Shown: positions 53,561-63,818, counted from the first letter of the stretch. The stretch: DNA of 64,000 nucleotides from Anabaena sp. UHCC 0204 (GCF_009711975.1 NZ_VIKW01000011.1:51417-115416), one strand, 5' to 3'. Numbers and translations: made by a program. The notes: generated from the letters alone by a model not told the origin.

Positions 53561-56500
53561 ATGGCACAGCTATTTTTTCGCAATTTGCGCTTACTATTGT
53601 TGGCAATTTTCCTGATTGTGGCTTGGGGAACTGTCACTTTTCAATCTCTACCTCGATTGGAAGATCCTGAACTGACTTCTCGTTTTGCTCTAGTTACTAC
53701 TTTTTTGCCAGGAGGAACGGCTGAACGTACGGAATCTCTGGTTACTGATCCCGTTGAAGCCAAGATTGCTGAAATTCCAGAAGTGAAAAGCTATGAGTCC
53801 ACGTCACGCGCTGGGGTTTCCACCATTTCCGTAGATTTACTCGATAGTGTGAGTAGAAACCGTGTACCCTTGGTGTGGTCAAGAGTGCGGGATAAATTGC
53901 GGGAGGTGCAAGGGGAATTGCCCAGGGAAGCCAGTGAACCCAAATTAGATGAGGGAGAAGTGCGTGCCTATGCTCTCCTAGCAGCCCTGACTTGGGAACA
54001 GTCTGATGCACCAAATTACGCCATTTTGCAGCGACGGGCAGAGGTGTTAAAAAATGCTTTGCGATCGCTCTCTGGTACAGATGAAGTGGAGATTTTTGGC
54101 GCACCCCAAGAAGAAATTACGGTGAATGTGAATACAGAAACTCTGGCTAGTTTGGGAATTACTGCCTCAGAATTAGCAGGGCAAATTCAACAAAGCGATG
54201 CGAAAACTTCCGCCGGACAGTTTCGCGGTGACAATACTCTACTTTATGAAGTACAGGGAGAATTGGATACCCTGAACCGTTTGCAACAAATACCTGTGAG
54301 ATGTTCTAATTGTGAATCTAACCGGGAATTTCGCCTTTTAGCAGACATCGCCACTATTGAAAAAGGAATTGCTACACCGCCTACAGAATTAGCATTTACA
54401 TCAGGTAAAGCTGCGATCGCTGTTGGTGTTTATGTCCAATCCCAATATCGTCTGGATCGTTGGGCTGTAGACGCACAGAAGGTTCTCGATAGCTTTCGGG
54501 CTGATTTACCCAAGGGGATACAGTTAGAAATTGTCTTTGATCAGAGTCGTTATGTGACTGCGCGATTAAATAATCTCATCGGTAATTTGCTGTCTGGGGC
54601 TTTGATGCTGTTCGTGATTTGCATTATTATGATGGGCTGGCAACAGGCATTAGCTGTACAAATGGCACTGCCGCTTTCAGTCGCGATCGCCCTCATTGTT
54701 ATGGGGTTGTTGGGTATTCCCTTACATCAAATGTCGGTAACGGGGCTAATTGTGGCTTTGGGCATTCTGGTGGATAATGCGATTATTCTCGTGGATGAGA
54801 TGAATATTCGCCTGAAAACGGGAATGTCTTTAGAAACTGCCATCACAGAAACGGTGCAGTATCTCCGCGCTCCTTTGCTGGGGGGGACATTAACCACTGT
54901 CTTCTCCTTTGCACCTATTGCTTTACTTCCCGGTGCAACTGGTGAATTTGTCGGGACGATTGGTTTAAATGTGATTGTGGCAGTTTTGGCTTCGCTGTTG
55001 GTAGCATTAACGATTTCCCCAGCCCTCACCGCGAAAATTTATCAGTGGAATCATCGTCGCTCGTTCACTTCTAAAGGCACGATTGGTAAACAAGGATGGT
55101 GGCAAACCGGATTTTCTCATCCTGGACTCACAGCCTGGTATCGCCGTTCTTTGCAGTGGTCGTTGCGGTATCCCAAACGCGCGATCGCCCTAACGTTGAT
55201 TTTACCAGTTATGGGGTTTACCCTCATGACTACTTTAAGTTTACAATTCTTTCCGGCTGCTGACCGCGAACAATTCATAGTGGAGTTAGAATTGCCTCCT
55301 GCTAGTTCTCTAACGCAAATTCAGCAGTTGACACAAGAGGTAGAAACTACCTTACGCAGTCATTCTGAGGTTCAAAAAGTGTATTGGTTTTTGGGCAAGA
55401 GTGCGCCGAAAGTCTATTATAACCAACTGACTAATCGGGAGAACGAAAGCAGTTTTGCTGGGGCAATTGTGCAGATTAATGGCATTGCGGCTGATGGCTT
55501 TATTCGCAAATTGCAAACGGAGTTCAACAGCGCCTTTCCTAATGCTCGTGCGTTGGTGCGTCTATTTGAACAGGGACCACCTTTTGAAGCCCCAATTGAG
55601 TTACGAATTTACGGCTCTGATGTTGATCGTCTCCAACAATTAAGTGAGCAACTCCGGGCTATTTTGGCAGAAGTTCCCACTATTACCCACATTCGTACTC
55701 GCATCAATGATGTGCTGCCCCAACTGTCCCTAGATATTGACGAACCAGAAGCGCGATCGCGGGATTTAAGCCGTCGAGAAATTGCTCAACAATTGCAAAT
55801 CATCACTGAAGGGGTAAACGGTGGCACGATTTTAGAAGATAGCGAAGAAGTGCCTGTGCGAGTCCGTTTGAGTAATAGCGATCGCTCTAACTTGAGCCAA
55901 TTGCAATCGGTGAATCTCCTACCAAGCAATCGTAACGGCTACATTCCCTTAGAAACCGTTGCTAAACTCAGTTTAATCCCCAAAAATGCCGCCATCACTC
56001 GTAAAAACGGTCTTAGAGTCAGCACGGTGCAGGGCTATCTCACAGCCGGAACGTTACCTGCTAACGCTCTCGTTGATTTTCGCCAACGTTTGCAAAAGTC
56101 TTTCTCGTTGCCTCAAGGCTATAACCTGGAATTTGGTGGTGAAGAAGCAGAACGTAACAGCGCCACTGGTGGACTACTCGGTTACGGTATTGTGCTAGGA
56201 ATTGCCCTGGTGGTAACTCTTGTACTTTCTATGAATTCTTTCGCTCTTGCGGGTTTGATTGGCATGGTGGCGATTTTATCCATCGGTTTGGGCGGATTAT
56301 CGGTATGGCTGTTCGGCTATCCCTTTGGCTTTAATCCCATCATCGGTACGGTAGGATTGATTGGGGTAGCCGTGAATGATTCAATTACTGTTCTCACTGC
56401 TCTCAAAAGTGATACTCTGGCACAGACAGGCGATAGATCAGCGATGGTGGAAACGGTTATTCATACTACGCGCCATGTTCTCACAACTACATTTACCACT

Positions 56501-56674
56501 ATGGCAGGTTTTATTCCCCTGATTCTCGGTGGCGGTGGATTTTGGCCTCCTTTGGCTGTGGTGATTGCCGGTGGTGTGGGTGGTGCAACTATTCTTGCAC
56601 TTTACTTTATTCCCTCTGCCTATTTATTATGGCGATCGCCTCAAAACTCCCGACATTCTATAAAGTTTTCTTAA
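53561..56674 (+). CDS. RND-family efflux permease (AcrB-like)
   Basis: This 1037-residue inner-membrane proton-driven pump has 12 TM helices in the usual 1+5+1+5 order with two large periplasmic loops. The first loop includes LVTTFLPGGTAERTESLVTDPVEAKI-type sequence. The TM4 proton-relay region reads GILVDNAIILVDEM, with Asn where AcrB has the second Asp (Asp408). The second half has IGTVGLIGVAVNDSITVL. It forms an operon with the adaptor under PadR-type control. Substrates are unknown (drugs, phenolics or lipids). Confidence 0.93.
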   Translation: MAQLFFRNLRLLLLAIFLIVAWGTVTFQSLPRLEDPELTSRFALVTTFLPGGTAERTESLVTDPVEAKIAEIPEVKSYESTSRAGVSTISVDLLDSVSRNRVPLVWSRVRDKLREVQGELPREASEPKLDEGEVRAYALLAALTWEQSDAPNYAILQRRAEVLKNALRSLSGTDEVEIFGAPQEEITVNVNTETLASLGITASELAGQIQQSDAKTSAGQFRGDNTLLYEVQGELDTLNRLQQIPVRCSNCESNREFRLLADIATIEKGIATPPTELAFTSGKAAIAVGVYVQSQYRLDRWAVDAQKVLDSFRADLPKGIQLEIVFDQSRYVTARLNNLIGNLLSGALMLFVICIIMMGWQQALAVQMALPLSVAIALIVMGLLGIPLHQMSVTGLIVALGILVDNAIILVDEMNIRLKTGMSLETAITETVQYLRAPLLGGTLTTVFSFAPIALLPGATGEFVGTIGLNVIVAVLASLLVALTISPALTAKIYQWNHRRSFTSKGTIGKQGWWQTGFSHPGLTAWYRRSLQWSLRYPKRAIALTLILPVMGFTLMTTLSLQFFPAADREQFIVELELPPASSLTQIQQLTQEVETTLRSHSEVQKVYWFLGKSAPKVYYNQLTNRENESSFAGAIVQINGIAADGFIRKLQTEFNSAFPNARALVRLFEQGPPFEAPIELRIYGSDVDRLQQLSEQLRAILAEVPTITHIRTRINDVLPQLSLDIDEPEARSRDLSRREIAQQLQIITEGVNGGTILEDSEEVPVRVRLSNSDRSNLSQLQSVNLLPSNRNGYIPLETVAKLSLIPKNAAITRKNGLRVSTVQGYLTAGTLPANALVDFRQRLQKSFSLPQGYNLEFGGEEAERNSATGGLLGYGIVLGIALVVTLVLSMNSFALAGLIGMVAILSIGLGGLSVWLFGYPFGFNPIIGTVGLIGVAVNDSITVLTALKSDTLAQTGDRSAMVETVIHTTRHVLTTTFTTMAGFIPLILGGGGFWPPLAVVIAGGVGGATILALYFIPSAYLLWRSPQNSRHSIKFS

Positions 56675-57103
56675 TTTGTACCTATTCTCAATGTCAAATA
56701 TTTCTGGACAATTTCACGAGCAGATACATAATTTTGTTGTTCGTCTCAAAGCCAAAGTCGGTTAAAACCGACTAGAATCTAGTACACAACGGCGTAAATC
56801 AACCAAGCATTAAGAATTCTCAAAAAGCTTGTATCATCTGCTTTTTTAATTTTTAATTTTTAATTCCGCCCTGCGGTACTAGTCTAATTTACTGAAAAAA
56901 CATTTAACAACCACATCCTGTAAATCCTTAAATCCTGTACTTCGACTATGGCTTCGCCACGCAGGCTATCGCTCAGTAACCACCTGATTCTGACAATTTT
57001 ATCCTGTCAATCATTACCAGAAATCCAGTTTAATTTATTAAGTGATATCTAGAGCGATCGCACCATACCACACAAGATAAAAATTAGTCTTCAATTTAAA
57101 ATA
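56675..57103. other. Repeat-rich region before arsR-like gene
   Basis: 429 bp. It contains a perfect hairpin AGTCGGTT-AA-AACCGACT (about 56755-56772), possibly ending the efflux mRNA, then TTAATTTTT heptamers near 56848-56866. A composite dispersed repeat lies at 56921-57015, with palindromic core ATGGCTTCGCCACGCAGG. The arsR promoter should lie in the last 80 bp. Confidence 0.6.
56921..57015. repeat. Composite dispersed repeat, second copy
   Basis: ATCCTGTAAATCCTTAAATC outer sequence and TTCTGACAATTTTATCCTG right side match 3279-3345, but the inner palindrome differs (CTTCGACTATGGCTTCGCC and on), consistent with nested insertions. Confidence 0.6.
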
Positions 57104-57418
57104 ATGCCAATTACCACTCACAATTTAATAATAGCGGGTTTTCATGCCCTATCAGATCCTATTAGAATCAGCGTTATAGAACTTCTGCGTCAGCGTGAAC
57201 TTTGTGTATGTGATTTATGTGATGCTTTAGAAGTAAGTCAGTCTAAACTTTCTTTCCATCTCAAGACTCTCAAAGAAGCCAATTTAGTTAATAGCCGTCA
57301 GGAAGGACGATGGATTTATTATAGCTTGAATCTTTGCCAATTTCAGATTTTAGAAACATATTTAGCCGAATTTCACCTCAATTCTGTATTTTTATCTCCC
57401 CGTTCTCAGTGTGAATAG
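57104..57418 (+). CDS. ArsR/SmtB-family metalloregulator
   Basis: This 104-residue winged-helix repressor has Cys34 and Cys36 in the ELCVCDLC motif, typical of arsenite sensing in ArsR, plus Cys39. The recognition helix is SQSKLSFHLKTLKEANLV, and GRWIYYSL is in the wing. No arsenic-resistance gene lies beside it. The next gene is the phytase-like secreted protein 281 bp away, so its regulon is unclear; it may act in trans or on itself. Confidence 0.92.
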   Translation: MPITTHNLIIAGFHALSDPIRISVIELLRQRELCVCDLCDALEVSQSKLSFHLKTLKEANLVNSRQEGRWIYYSLNLCQFQILETYLAEFHLNSVFLSPRSQCE

Positions 57419-57638
57419 TAAGCTGATCATTCTAGAGGACTAATATTTTATTTGTGAACAAGGCTAAGAAATAATACGCACAAACATATGGTTTGAGTGT
57501 CAAAATATAGACAAGTACCAGCTAAGTCAAGCTGATTTTCACCTATTTTTAATTAATCCTTAACGATCCCTTATTTATATCTTAACTTAATTTAGATATT
57601 TTCTAGATGATAGAAGGCATTTTTATCCATATCACACC

Positions 57639-57670
57639 ATGGTGTTTATATCAAATAAACACCATTTTTT
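57639..57670 (+). terminator. Hairpin with U-run between arsR-like and esterase genes
   Basis: ATGGTGTTTAT and ATAAACACCAT form an 11-bp stem with a 5-nt loop followed by TTTTT. An overlapping palindrome ACACCATGGTGT (57634-57645) could compete. It lies only 30 bp before the esterase ATG, so it could terminate arsR transcription or act as an attenuator. Confidence 0.6.
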
Positions 57671-57699
57671 AGCAACAACATCAACCTAAAAATATAACA

Positions 57700-60600
57700 A
57701 TGACAACTACACTACAACTTCATCTTAGTGGCACTATCCAACTCGATGGTGCAGAAATTTCTGATTTTGATCCCAAATCAAAACGTTTATTTGTCACAGG
57801 AGAAGCCGCAGGTAAACCAGTTATTCAAGTTATAGATGTTGCTGATCCTTCTAACCCTACAAAATTCACAAATATTGATCTTTCTAGCATTGGTGCAGGA
57901 GTACAAAGCGTTGCTGTTAGAAAAGGAATAGGAACTGCAAATAGTATTATTGCGATCGCTATTTCCGCTGAAACTAACACCAACAATGGTAAAGTTGCGT
58001 TCTATGATGCAGCCACACTTACTAAACTTTCAGAAGTAGAAGTAGGTGCTTTACCTGATATGCTCACTTTCACTCCTGATGGTAGCAAACTACTCGTTGC
58101 CAACGAAGGAGAACCTAACGCAGATTATAGCATTGATCCAGAAGGTTCTGTTAGCATTATTGATGTTTCTGGAAATATTGCTGCTTTAGATCAGAGTAAA
58201 GTTAGCACTGCTAATTTCCATGCTTTTAACGGTCAAGAAGCAGACTTAAAAGCAGAAGGAATTAGAATTTATGGACCCAATGCTTCTGCTGCACAGGATT
58301 TTGAACCAGAATATATAGCAGTTTCTCCAGATGGGAAAACTGCATTTATTGTCCTCCAAGAAAATAACGCTTTTGCCGTTTTAGATATTGCCACTGCTAC
58401 CATTACTAAAATCGTTCCCCTTGGTTTTAAAGATCATAGCTTACCAGGAAATGGTTTTGATGCTAGTGATAGAGATGATAAAATCAATATTCAAAATTGG
58501 CCAGTCTTCGGAATGTATCAACCGGATGGGATTAGCTCTTTTGAAATTGATGGCAAAACCTATTATATCACTGCAAATGAAGGAGATGCACGTGATTATA
58601 CTGCTTTTCAGGAAGAAGTTCGGATTAACAGTGATTCGGTAATACTTGACCCAGACGTATTTTCCAGTAACACCATTGCAGAACTAAAAGACAACGAAAA
58701 TCTTGGTCGTTTAACTATCACTAATACTCTTGGTAAAAACGCAGATGGTAAATTTGAAAAATTATACACTCTTGGCGCACGTTCGTTTTCTATTTGGGAT
58801 GATCAAGGTGAATTAGTATTTGATAGCGGTGATCAACTTGAACAAATCACCAAACAAAGAACTCCTGGATTATTCAATGCTAACAACGGCAGTCCGAATG
58901 ACTTTGATACTCGTTCTGATAATAAAGGACCAGAACCAGAAAGCGTCATTATTGGCATAGTTGATGGTAAAACCTATGGATTTATCGGCTTAGAAAGAGC
59001 CGGTGGTGGTGTAATGGTTTATGACCTTAGTAACCCCACTAACCCTAAGTTTGTCCAATATATTCGCACAGAAGGTGATATTAGTCCTGAAGGTTTAAAA
59101 TTCATTTCGGCGCAAGATAGCCCCAATGGTAAACCTTTATTAGCAGTAGCTAATGAAGTTAGTAATACTGTGAGTTTCTATGAAATAGGACAAGTCAAAC
59201 TTACTAATTACGACTTTACAGATTTACCCAAATTAGGAACAACCAGCAACAATGAAGATATTTTCTTAGGTGGTTTTTCTGGCTTATATTTTCAAGGAAT
59301 TGCTGCTAATGGAAACCTGAAATTTGTTACCCATACAGATAGAGGTCCAAATGGCGAACCCACGGGACAAAATAGACCATTTTTATTACCCAATTTTCAG
59401 CCAGAAATAGTTAGCTTTGAATTGAATCGCAGCACTAATCAAATTACAATTACTCAAAGAACCGGTTTATTTCGCCCAGATGGTACTACTCCTTTAACAG
59501 GGCTTCCTAATTTACAAGCTGGTGCTGGTGGTACGGCTTATACTGATGAATTAGGTGTTGATTTAGCTGGTAACATATTACATAATGATCCTTTTGGTGC
59601 AGATTTAGAAGGGATTGTAGTTGCACCTAATGGTGATTATTGGATGGTAGATGAATACCGTCCAGCAATTTATCAATTCGATGTCAATGGTAAATTACTC
59701 AACCGATTTATTCCCCTTGGAACTGCAACAGCCGCAAATCAAACAGTAGGAACTTTTGGTACAGAAATATTTCCAGAAGTTTATGCTCAACGTCGCAACA
59801 ATCGTGGTTTTGAAGCTGTAGCTTTAGAAGGTAATAAACTCTATGCTTTCATTCAAAGTCCCATTGATAATCCTGATAATGCTGGAGATACAACATCAAG
59901 AGGTTCTCGAAATTTACGCATTTTAGAATTTGATATTGTCACTAACCAAGTTACAGCCGAATATCTATATCTTCTCGATGATATTACTGGTAGTGGTAGT
60001 GCAAGAACTGATAAAATTGGTGATGCTGTATCTTTAGGTAATGGAAAATTTGCAGTTGTTGAACGAGATGATCGTAGTGATCAAACTGCTAATAAACTCA
60101 TCTATGAGATTGATTTAGCTCAAGCAACTAATATCAATAATTCCGCTAATTTAACCAGCATACCCGCAGGTAAAACTATTGAACAGCTATCTGTGGCTGA
60201 ATTAGCATCCGCTAATATTACTCCTGTTAAAAAGAGGATTCTTGCTAATGCGGCTGATTTGGGTTATACCGGAGTTGAAAAGTTAGAAGGTTTAGCTTTA
60301 GTAGCTCCAAATACTTTTGCTATCATTAATGACAATGATTTTAATGTTGGTGGCACAAATATTCCTTCGAGATTGGGTATCATTGAATTACCCTATGATC
60401 TGAAACGTGAAGATTCTCTTATCGCTAATACGAACAATATCTTTACTATTAGAGGTAAAGAAAATAAGATTAGGTTAAAGGTTACGTTAACAGAATCTAA
60501 TGCTAATTTTGTCAATGAATTTGGTGTATTTATTGTTGATAATGCGGAAGGAAAAATAGACGGGATTTATCCAGGGCAAGCTGGTTATGATGAGGCAGCT

Positions 60601-61458
60601 TTTGCCAGAATTAAAGTTCAAGGACAAGTTATCCTTTCTGCTATTAGCAATCGTCCTAATGGTTTCAACATTAGCAATATTTCTAGGTTACTAGAATTTA
60701 ATTCTAGTCAGCACGTAAAGTTCTATTTGGTGCAGAATAATACTACTGATGTTTTCAGAACTAGCACTAGCACAAATATCAATATCCTATTTGCAGATGT
60801 TTCTACTCAGACAATTACCAATTTAGGAGATGATGGTTTTACTCTTGCTTGGAAAGATGGTTCTGGGAGAAATGCAGATTTTAAAGATTTAGTTGTCGAA
60901 ATTAAATCAACAACTGAACAGTTAACCTTGGGAACTGCATTACAAAGTCAATTTGAGGGAGAAGTTATTGATTTAAGAACTCAAGTAGGATTAGTAAAGG
61001 CTGATTTTTCTGTTTATCGAGAAGCAGCATTTAATAATGAAGTCTATTTCTATAGAGTAGATAATGCTCAAGGGCAAATTGGTGATTTACAAACTAATGC
61101 AAGTAGTTCAGCAGCTTATTTACAAGCAGCACTTAATAGTTTGATAAAAGATGCTCAAACTGGAGAGATAGTTAAATTAGCTGTTGGGAATCAAGGGATT
61201 TCCCAAGTTAGTGCGATGATTGCGGCTGGATCAATTTTAGCCCCTATGATTATCGTTAATGGTACGTTATCTCAACTAACTGATAGCAACACTAATAATG
61301 ATCCTAAGGTCTATTTTCCCTATCTAGGAATTAATTCAGATAAGGCTGATCATATTCGGATGTTAGGAGATAATATATTTGGCTTTGAAGATTTACCCAA
61401 TGGTGGAGATAAAGATTACAACGATATTATTATCTCGGCTAAATTGAGTATTGCTTAA
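57700..61458 (+). CDS. Large choice-of-anchor / phytase-like esterase with C-terminal DUF4114 domains
   Basis: This 1252-residue protein has an N-terminal beta-propeller of the choice-of-anchor I type (~1-500; DGTKLLVANEGEPN-like LLVANEGEPNADY, TANEGDARDY, GPEPESV). A phytase-like esterase domain follows (~520-900; GLYFQG, THTDRGPNGEP, DLEGIVVAPNGDYWMVDEY, NRGFEAVAL). The C-terminal part has two DUF4114-like domains, the last with the Ca-binding loop FGFEDLPNGGDKDYNDI. No N-terminal signal peptide is seen, which fits type I-like export. Likely an extracellular phosphate-scavenging or phosphodiesterase protein (inference). Confidence 0.82.
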   Translation: MTTTLQLHLSGTIQLDGAEISDFDPKSKRLFVTGEAAGKPVIQVIDVADPSNPTKFTNIDLSSIGAGVQSVAVRKGIGTANSIIAIAISAETNTNNGKVAFYDAATLTKLSEVEVGALPDMLTFTPDGSKLLVANEGEPNADYSIDPEGSVSIIDVSGNIAALDQSKVSTANFHAFNGQEADLKAEGIRIYGPNASAAQDFEPEYIAVSPDGKTAFIVLQENNAFAVLDIATATITKIVPLGFKDHSLPGNGFDASDRDDKINIQNWPVFGMYQPDGISSFEIDGKTYYITANEGDARDYTAFQEEVRINSDSVILDPDVFSSNTIAELKDNENLGRLTITNTLGKNADGKFEKLYTLGARSFSIWDDQGELVFDSGDQLEQITKQRTPGLFNANNGSPNDFDTRSDNKGPEPESVIIGIVDGKTYGFIGLERAGGGVMVYDLSNPTNPKFVQYIRTEGDISPEGLKFISAQDSPNGKPLLAVANEVSNTVSFYEIGQVKLTNYDFTDLPKLGTTSNNEDIFLGGFSGLYFQGIAANGNLKFVTHTDRGPNGEPTGQNRPFLLPNFQPEIVSFELNRSTNQITITQRTGLFRPDGTTPLTGLPNLQAGAGGTAYTDELGVDLAGNILHNDPFGADLEGIVVAPNGDYWMVDEYRPAIYQFDVNGKLLNRFIPLGTATAANQTVGTFGTEIFPEVYAQRRNNRGFEAVALEGNKLYAFIQSPIDNPDNAGDTTSRGSRNLRILEFDIVTNQVTAEYLYLLDDITGSGSARTDKIGDAVSLGNGKFAVVERDDRSDQTANKLIYEIDLAQATNINNSANLTSIPAGKTIEQLSVAELASANITPVKKRILANAADLGYTGVEKLEGLALVAPNTFAIINDNDFNVGGTNIPSRLGIIELPYDLKREDSLIANTNNIFTIRGKENKIRLKVTLTESNANFVNEFGVFIVDNAEGKIDGIYPGQAGYDEAAFARIKVQGQVILSAISNRPNGFNISNISRLLEFNSSQHVKFYLVQNNTTDVFRTSTSTNINILFADVSTQTITNLGDDGFTLAWKDGSGRNADFKDLVVEIKSTTEQLTLGTALQSQFEGEVIDLRTQVGLVKADFSVYREAAFNNEVYFYRVDNAQGQIGDLQTNASSSAAYLQAALNSLIKDAQTGEIVKLAVGNQGISQVSAMIAAGSILAPMIIVNGTLSQLTDSNTNNDPKVYFPYLGINSDKADHIRMLGDNIFGFEDLPNGGDKDYNDIIISAKLSIA

Positions 61459-61536
61459 GTAACTATACCTGTTACCTGTCAATTATCAATTACCAACAAC
61501 CCGACGTTGCTAAATTGGCAGATGATTTTTGGAGGT

Positions 61537-61566
61537 AGTAGAGACGTTCCATGGAACGTCTCTACT
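61537..61566. repeat. Perfect 30-bp palindrome AGTAGAGACGTTCCA/TGGAACGTCTCTACT
   Basis: 15-bp arms with no loop; relatives at 22718-22741 and (half) near 34446. Confidence 0.9.
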
Positions 61567-61634
61567 AAGGTCTTGAACGTATGCAAAATTATTTTCATCG
61601 CTAAAATCAGCAACGTCCAACCCTTCATTCCAGA

Positions 61635-61677
61635 CCTAAAAAACAAATCCCCGCAACCTTTTTAGATTACAGGGATT
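61635..61677 (-). terminator. Terminator downstream of tRNA-fMet
   Basis: On the minus strand AATCCC ... GGGATT followed by TGTTTTTT lies 14 bases past the tRNA 3' end. Confidence 0.55.
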
Positions 61678-61690
61678 CATTATTTTTATT

Positions 61691-61767
<77 letters not shown>

Positions 61768-61827
61768 TCGCTTTTGTCGTTTGTCTCTCGACTTCTTTAA
61801 TATAGCGCGAAGTCAAAAGTTTGTCAA

Positions 61828-62781
61828 CTACAAAAGCGATAATTCTCCAATTACTTCCAAACGCTTGTATTTCCCCAGGTTCATAAATTTCTCGGATAGG
61901 CTTTGGGCAATGCTAGGGCTAATCCAGCCCATTTGTTGGAGGATGTGAATAGCTACGGCATATTTAGCGCGTTTTGAGCCATCCATGACTTTAATTGCTA
62001 ATCCCATACCTTCACCAAGTCGGCTAATACACTGTACTCCTTCCGCTCCGGATTTACTCACTAATTCGCTAGGAGTTAGGCGCATCAATTCTGTGTCGAA
62101 TTCTCCGTTTCCGGCGACCATTGTCGGATGATGGTTCATGGCGCGGACAATGCGTTCCATATCCACGCTATTGCTAGAAGCCAGGACAGCATATAAAGAG
62201 GCCATTTGACTGAGTTGCATTAAATATGTAGGTGCGCCACAGTCATCATGGGCGGTGAGAAACTCTTCTGCTGGCATTCGTAGTAATTCTGCTATTTTGG
62301 TGATAATTAACTGTTGGACTGGGTGTTTACGATCCAAATAGTTAGTTAATGGCCAATGGCGTTGCTGACAAACCGCTAACATTCCCGCGTGTTTACCAGA
62401 GCAGTTATATTCGAGAGGACTACGTTTACCTTCAGGAATTGGGCAATGGAGGGCATTTATGTCAATATCTGCTCGCCACAGGATGTTAAATACCTGTCTT
62501 ACCTGTTCTATACTGGCTTTGTGGGAACTGGTAATAATGGCTAAGTCTCGATCGCTCAATCCATAGCGTTCTAATGTGCCTGTGCTAGTGACAGCCAGTG
62601 CTTGAAAGGGTTTGAGGGCTGAACGGACAAATGCAGCAGTTTCGGCGTTACCGGCCACAGAAAGCACCCGTCCCCGGTCATCGCTAACAACAGCCTGGAC
62701 TATATGCCGAGATTCGATAATACCTTCACGCAGTAACCGGACTTCCAGTGCTGCGGCTTGAGTTCTTTTTCCCATTGTCAT
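61828..62781 (-). CDS. L-asparaginase, Rhizobium etli (class 3) type
   Basis: This 317-residue asparaginase is of the R. etli AnsA/ReAV family, hydrolysing asparagine to aspartate and ammonia. It retains the Ser-xx-Lys tandem (Ser54, Lys57 in SALKPFQA), the second serine in SSH (Ser85/86), and the zinc-site residues Cys127 and Lys130 (NCSGKHAG) and Cys181 (DDCGAPT). HPTMVAG and KSGAEGV are also conserved. Length is normal. It is followed (upstream on the minus strand) by the Ycf36-type gene 93 bp away. Confidence 0.9.
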   Translation of the reverse strand: MTMGKRTQAAALEVRLLREGIIESRHIVQAVVSDDRGRVLSVAGNAETAAFVRSALKPFQALAVTSTGTLERYGLSDRDLAIITSSHKASIEQVRQVFNILWRADIDINALHCPIPEGKRSPLEYNCSGKHAGMLAVCQQRHWPLTNYLDRKHPVQQLIITKIAELLRMPAEEFLTAHDDCGAPTYLMQLSQMASLYAVLASSNSVDMERIVRAMNHHPTMVAGNGEFDTELMRLTPSELVSKSGAEGVQCISRLGEGMGLAIKVMDGSKRAKYAVAIHILQQMGWISPSIAQSLSEKFMNLGKYKRLEVIGELSLL

Positions 62782-62874
62782 GGGTTTATATCTATTTTGT
62801 TTGTGAATGTCAGTTGTCAGTTGTTAGTTGTTGGTTATTAGTTGACAATTGTCAATTATTTTACCAATGACTAT

Positions 62875-63375
62875 TTATAAGAAATGCCAGAGTATCGTAC
62901 CAATAAGATACATAAGAGCCAAAGCAGCAAAGGTAGTTTGCAGGCGTTGGATAATGGGTTTAATTTCGTAGGTAACAATTAGGCGATCGCGGGTCAGGAC
63001 TTCTTGGGGTTTTGTCCAAGTTTGTCCATCGTACCATCCTGATTCTTCATAGAATACAGTGGGACTATTAAGGCGATCGCGCACATAGAACCAACCTAAA
63101 TATAACCGCACCAATACCAGCAGTACACTTACACTAGCGGCAGCAGATCCGCAAATGAGAAAATTAAAAATCTGCTTTTGGGGAGAAAAGCTGGCTGCGG
63201 CCACAGGTCCTGCTACCAGCCAAGACCAAGCCCAAATCCAAAAAATTTTCTTGGTGTAGTTGCCCCAGCTTAAGGTACTATCCCAAAATAGCCAAGAGTT
63301 TTTTAATTCTTCATACTCATTGAGCGGTTGTTGTTCTGTTGGAACTGGGCAATTCTCAAGGGAGGATCGCATCAT
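62875..63375 (-). CDS. CGLD27/Ycf36-family protein (DUF1230)
   Basis: This 166-residue membrane protein is conserved in cyanobacteria, algae and plants. It starts with NCPVPTEQQPLNEYEELKNSW-type sequence and SWFFxW-like WDSTLSW. Two TM helices follow (WSWLVAGPVAAASF, LICGSAAASVSVLLVLVRLYLGWFYV), then VFYEESGWYDGQTWTKP, and a last TM. The plant homologue has a role in greening and iron-related growth. It is 5 bp from rsfS, so they form one transcript. Confidence 0.9.
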   Translation of the reverse strand: MMRSSLENCPVPTEQQPLNEYEELKNSWLFWDSTLSWGNYTKKIFWIWAWSWLVAGPVAAASFSPQKQIFNFLICGSAAASVSVLLVLVRLYLGWFYVRDRLNSPTVFYEESGWYDGQTWTKPQEVLTRDRLIVTYEIKPIIQRLQTTFAALALMYLIGTILWHFL

Positions 63376-63380
63376 CTTGG

Positions 63381-63818
63381 TTAACCCCCAACATTATCGG
63401 AGTTTGGTATTACAATACGTTCGGCGTGTCCCCAGAACGCTTCTAAATTATAAAACTCCCGTTCTCTTGGCATCATGATATGGACGATAACATCACCATA
63501 ATCTTGTAGAACCCAAGTTCCATCAACTTTCCCTTCTGTGCGTAGGGGTCGTCGTTGCCATTCAATTTCCACTTGTCCTTCGATTGCGTCAGCGATCGCT
63601 CTGACTTGTACCTTAGAATAACCAGTCATCATCACAAAGTAATCTGACAGGTAAGAAATATTTGCCACGTTTAGCAAAATAATTTCTCCAGCTTTGCGTC
63701 CTAAAGCCGCTTCAGCAATGGTTAGAGCTAAATTTTCACTTGTAGCCTCTATGTCAGTTTTAGGTCTGTTTACAGGGGTCTTTGTCAATGGAAAATTTCT
63801 TTGAAAAGATTCAGTCAT
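63381..63818 (-). CDS. rsfS: Ribosomal silencing factor RsfS
   Basis: This 145-residue RsfS/Iojap/DUF143 protein binds L14 and blocks 30S-50S joining when nutrients are low. Diagnostic stretches are YLSDYFVMMTGYSKVQVRAIADAI (in two parts), GTWVLQDYGDVIVHIM and REFYNLEAFWGHAERI. An N-terminal extension of ~25 residues is present, as in other cyanobacteria. First gene of the rsfS-ycf36 pair in this window; the promoter lies in 63819-63891. Confidence 0.95.
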   Translation of the reverse strand: MTESFQRNFPLTKTPVNRPKTDIEATSENLALTIAEAALGRKAGEIILLNVANISYLSDYFVMMTGYSKVQVRAIADAIEGQVEIEWQRRPLRTEGKVDGTWVLQDYGDVIVHIMMPREREFYNLEAFWGHAERIVIPNSDNVGG

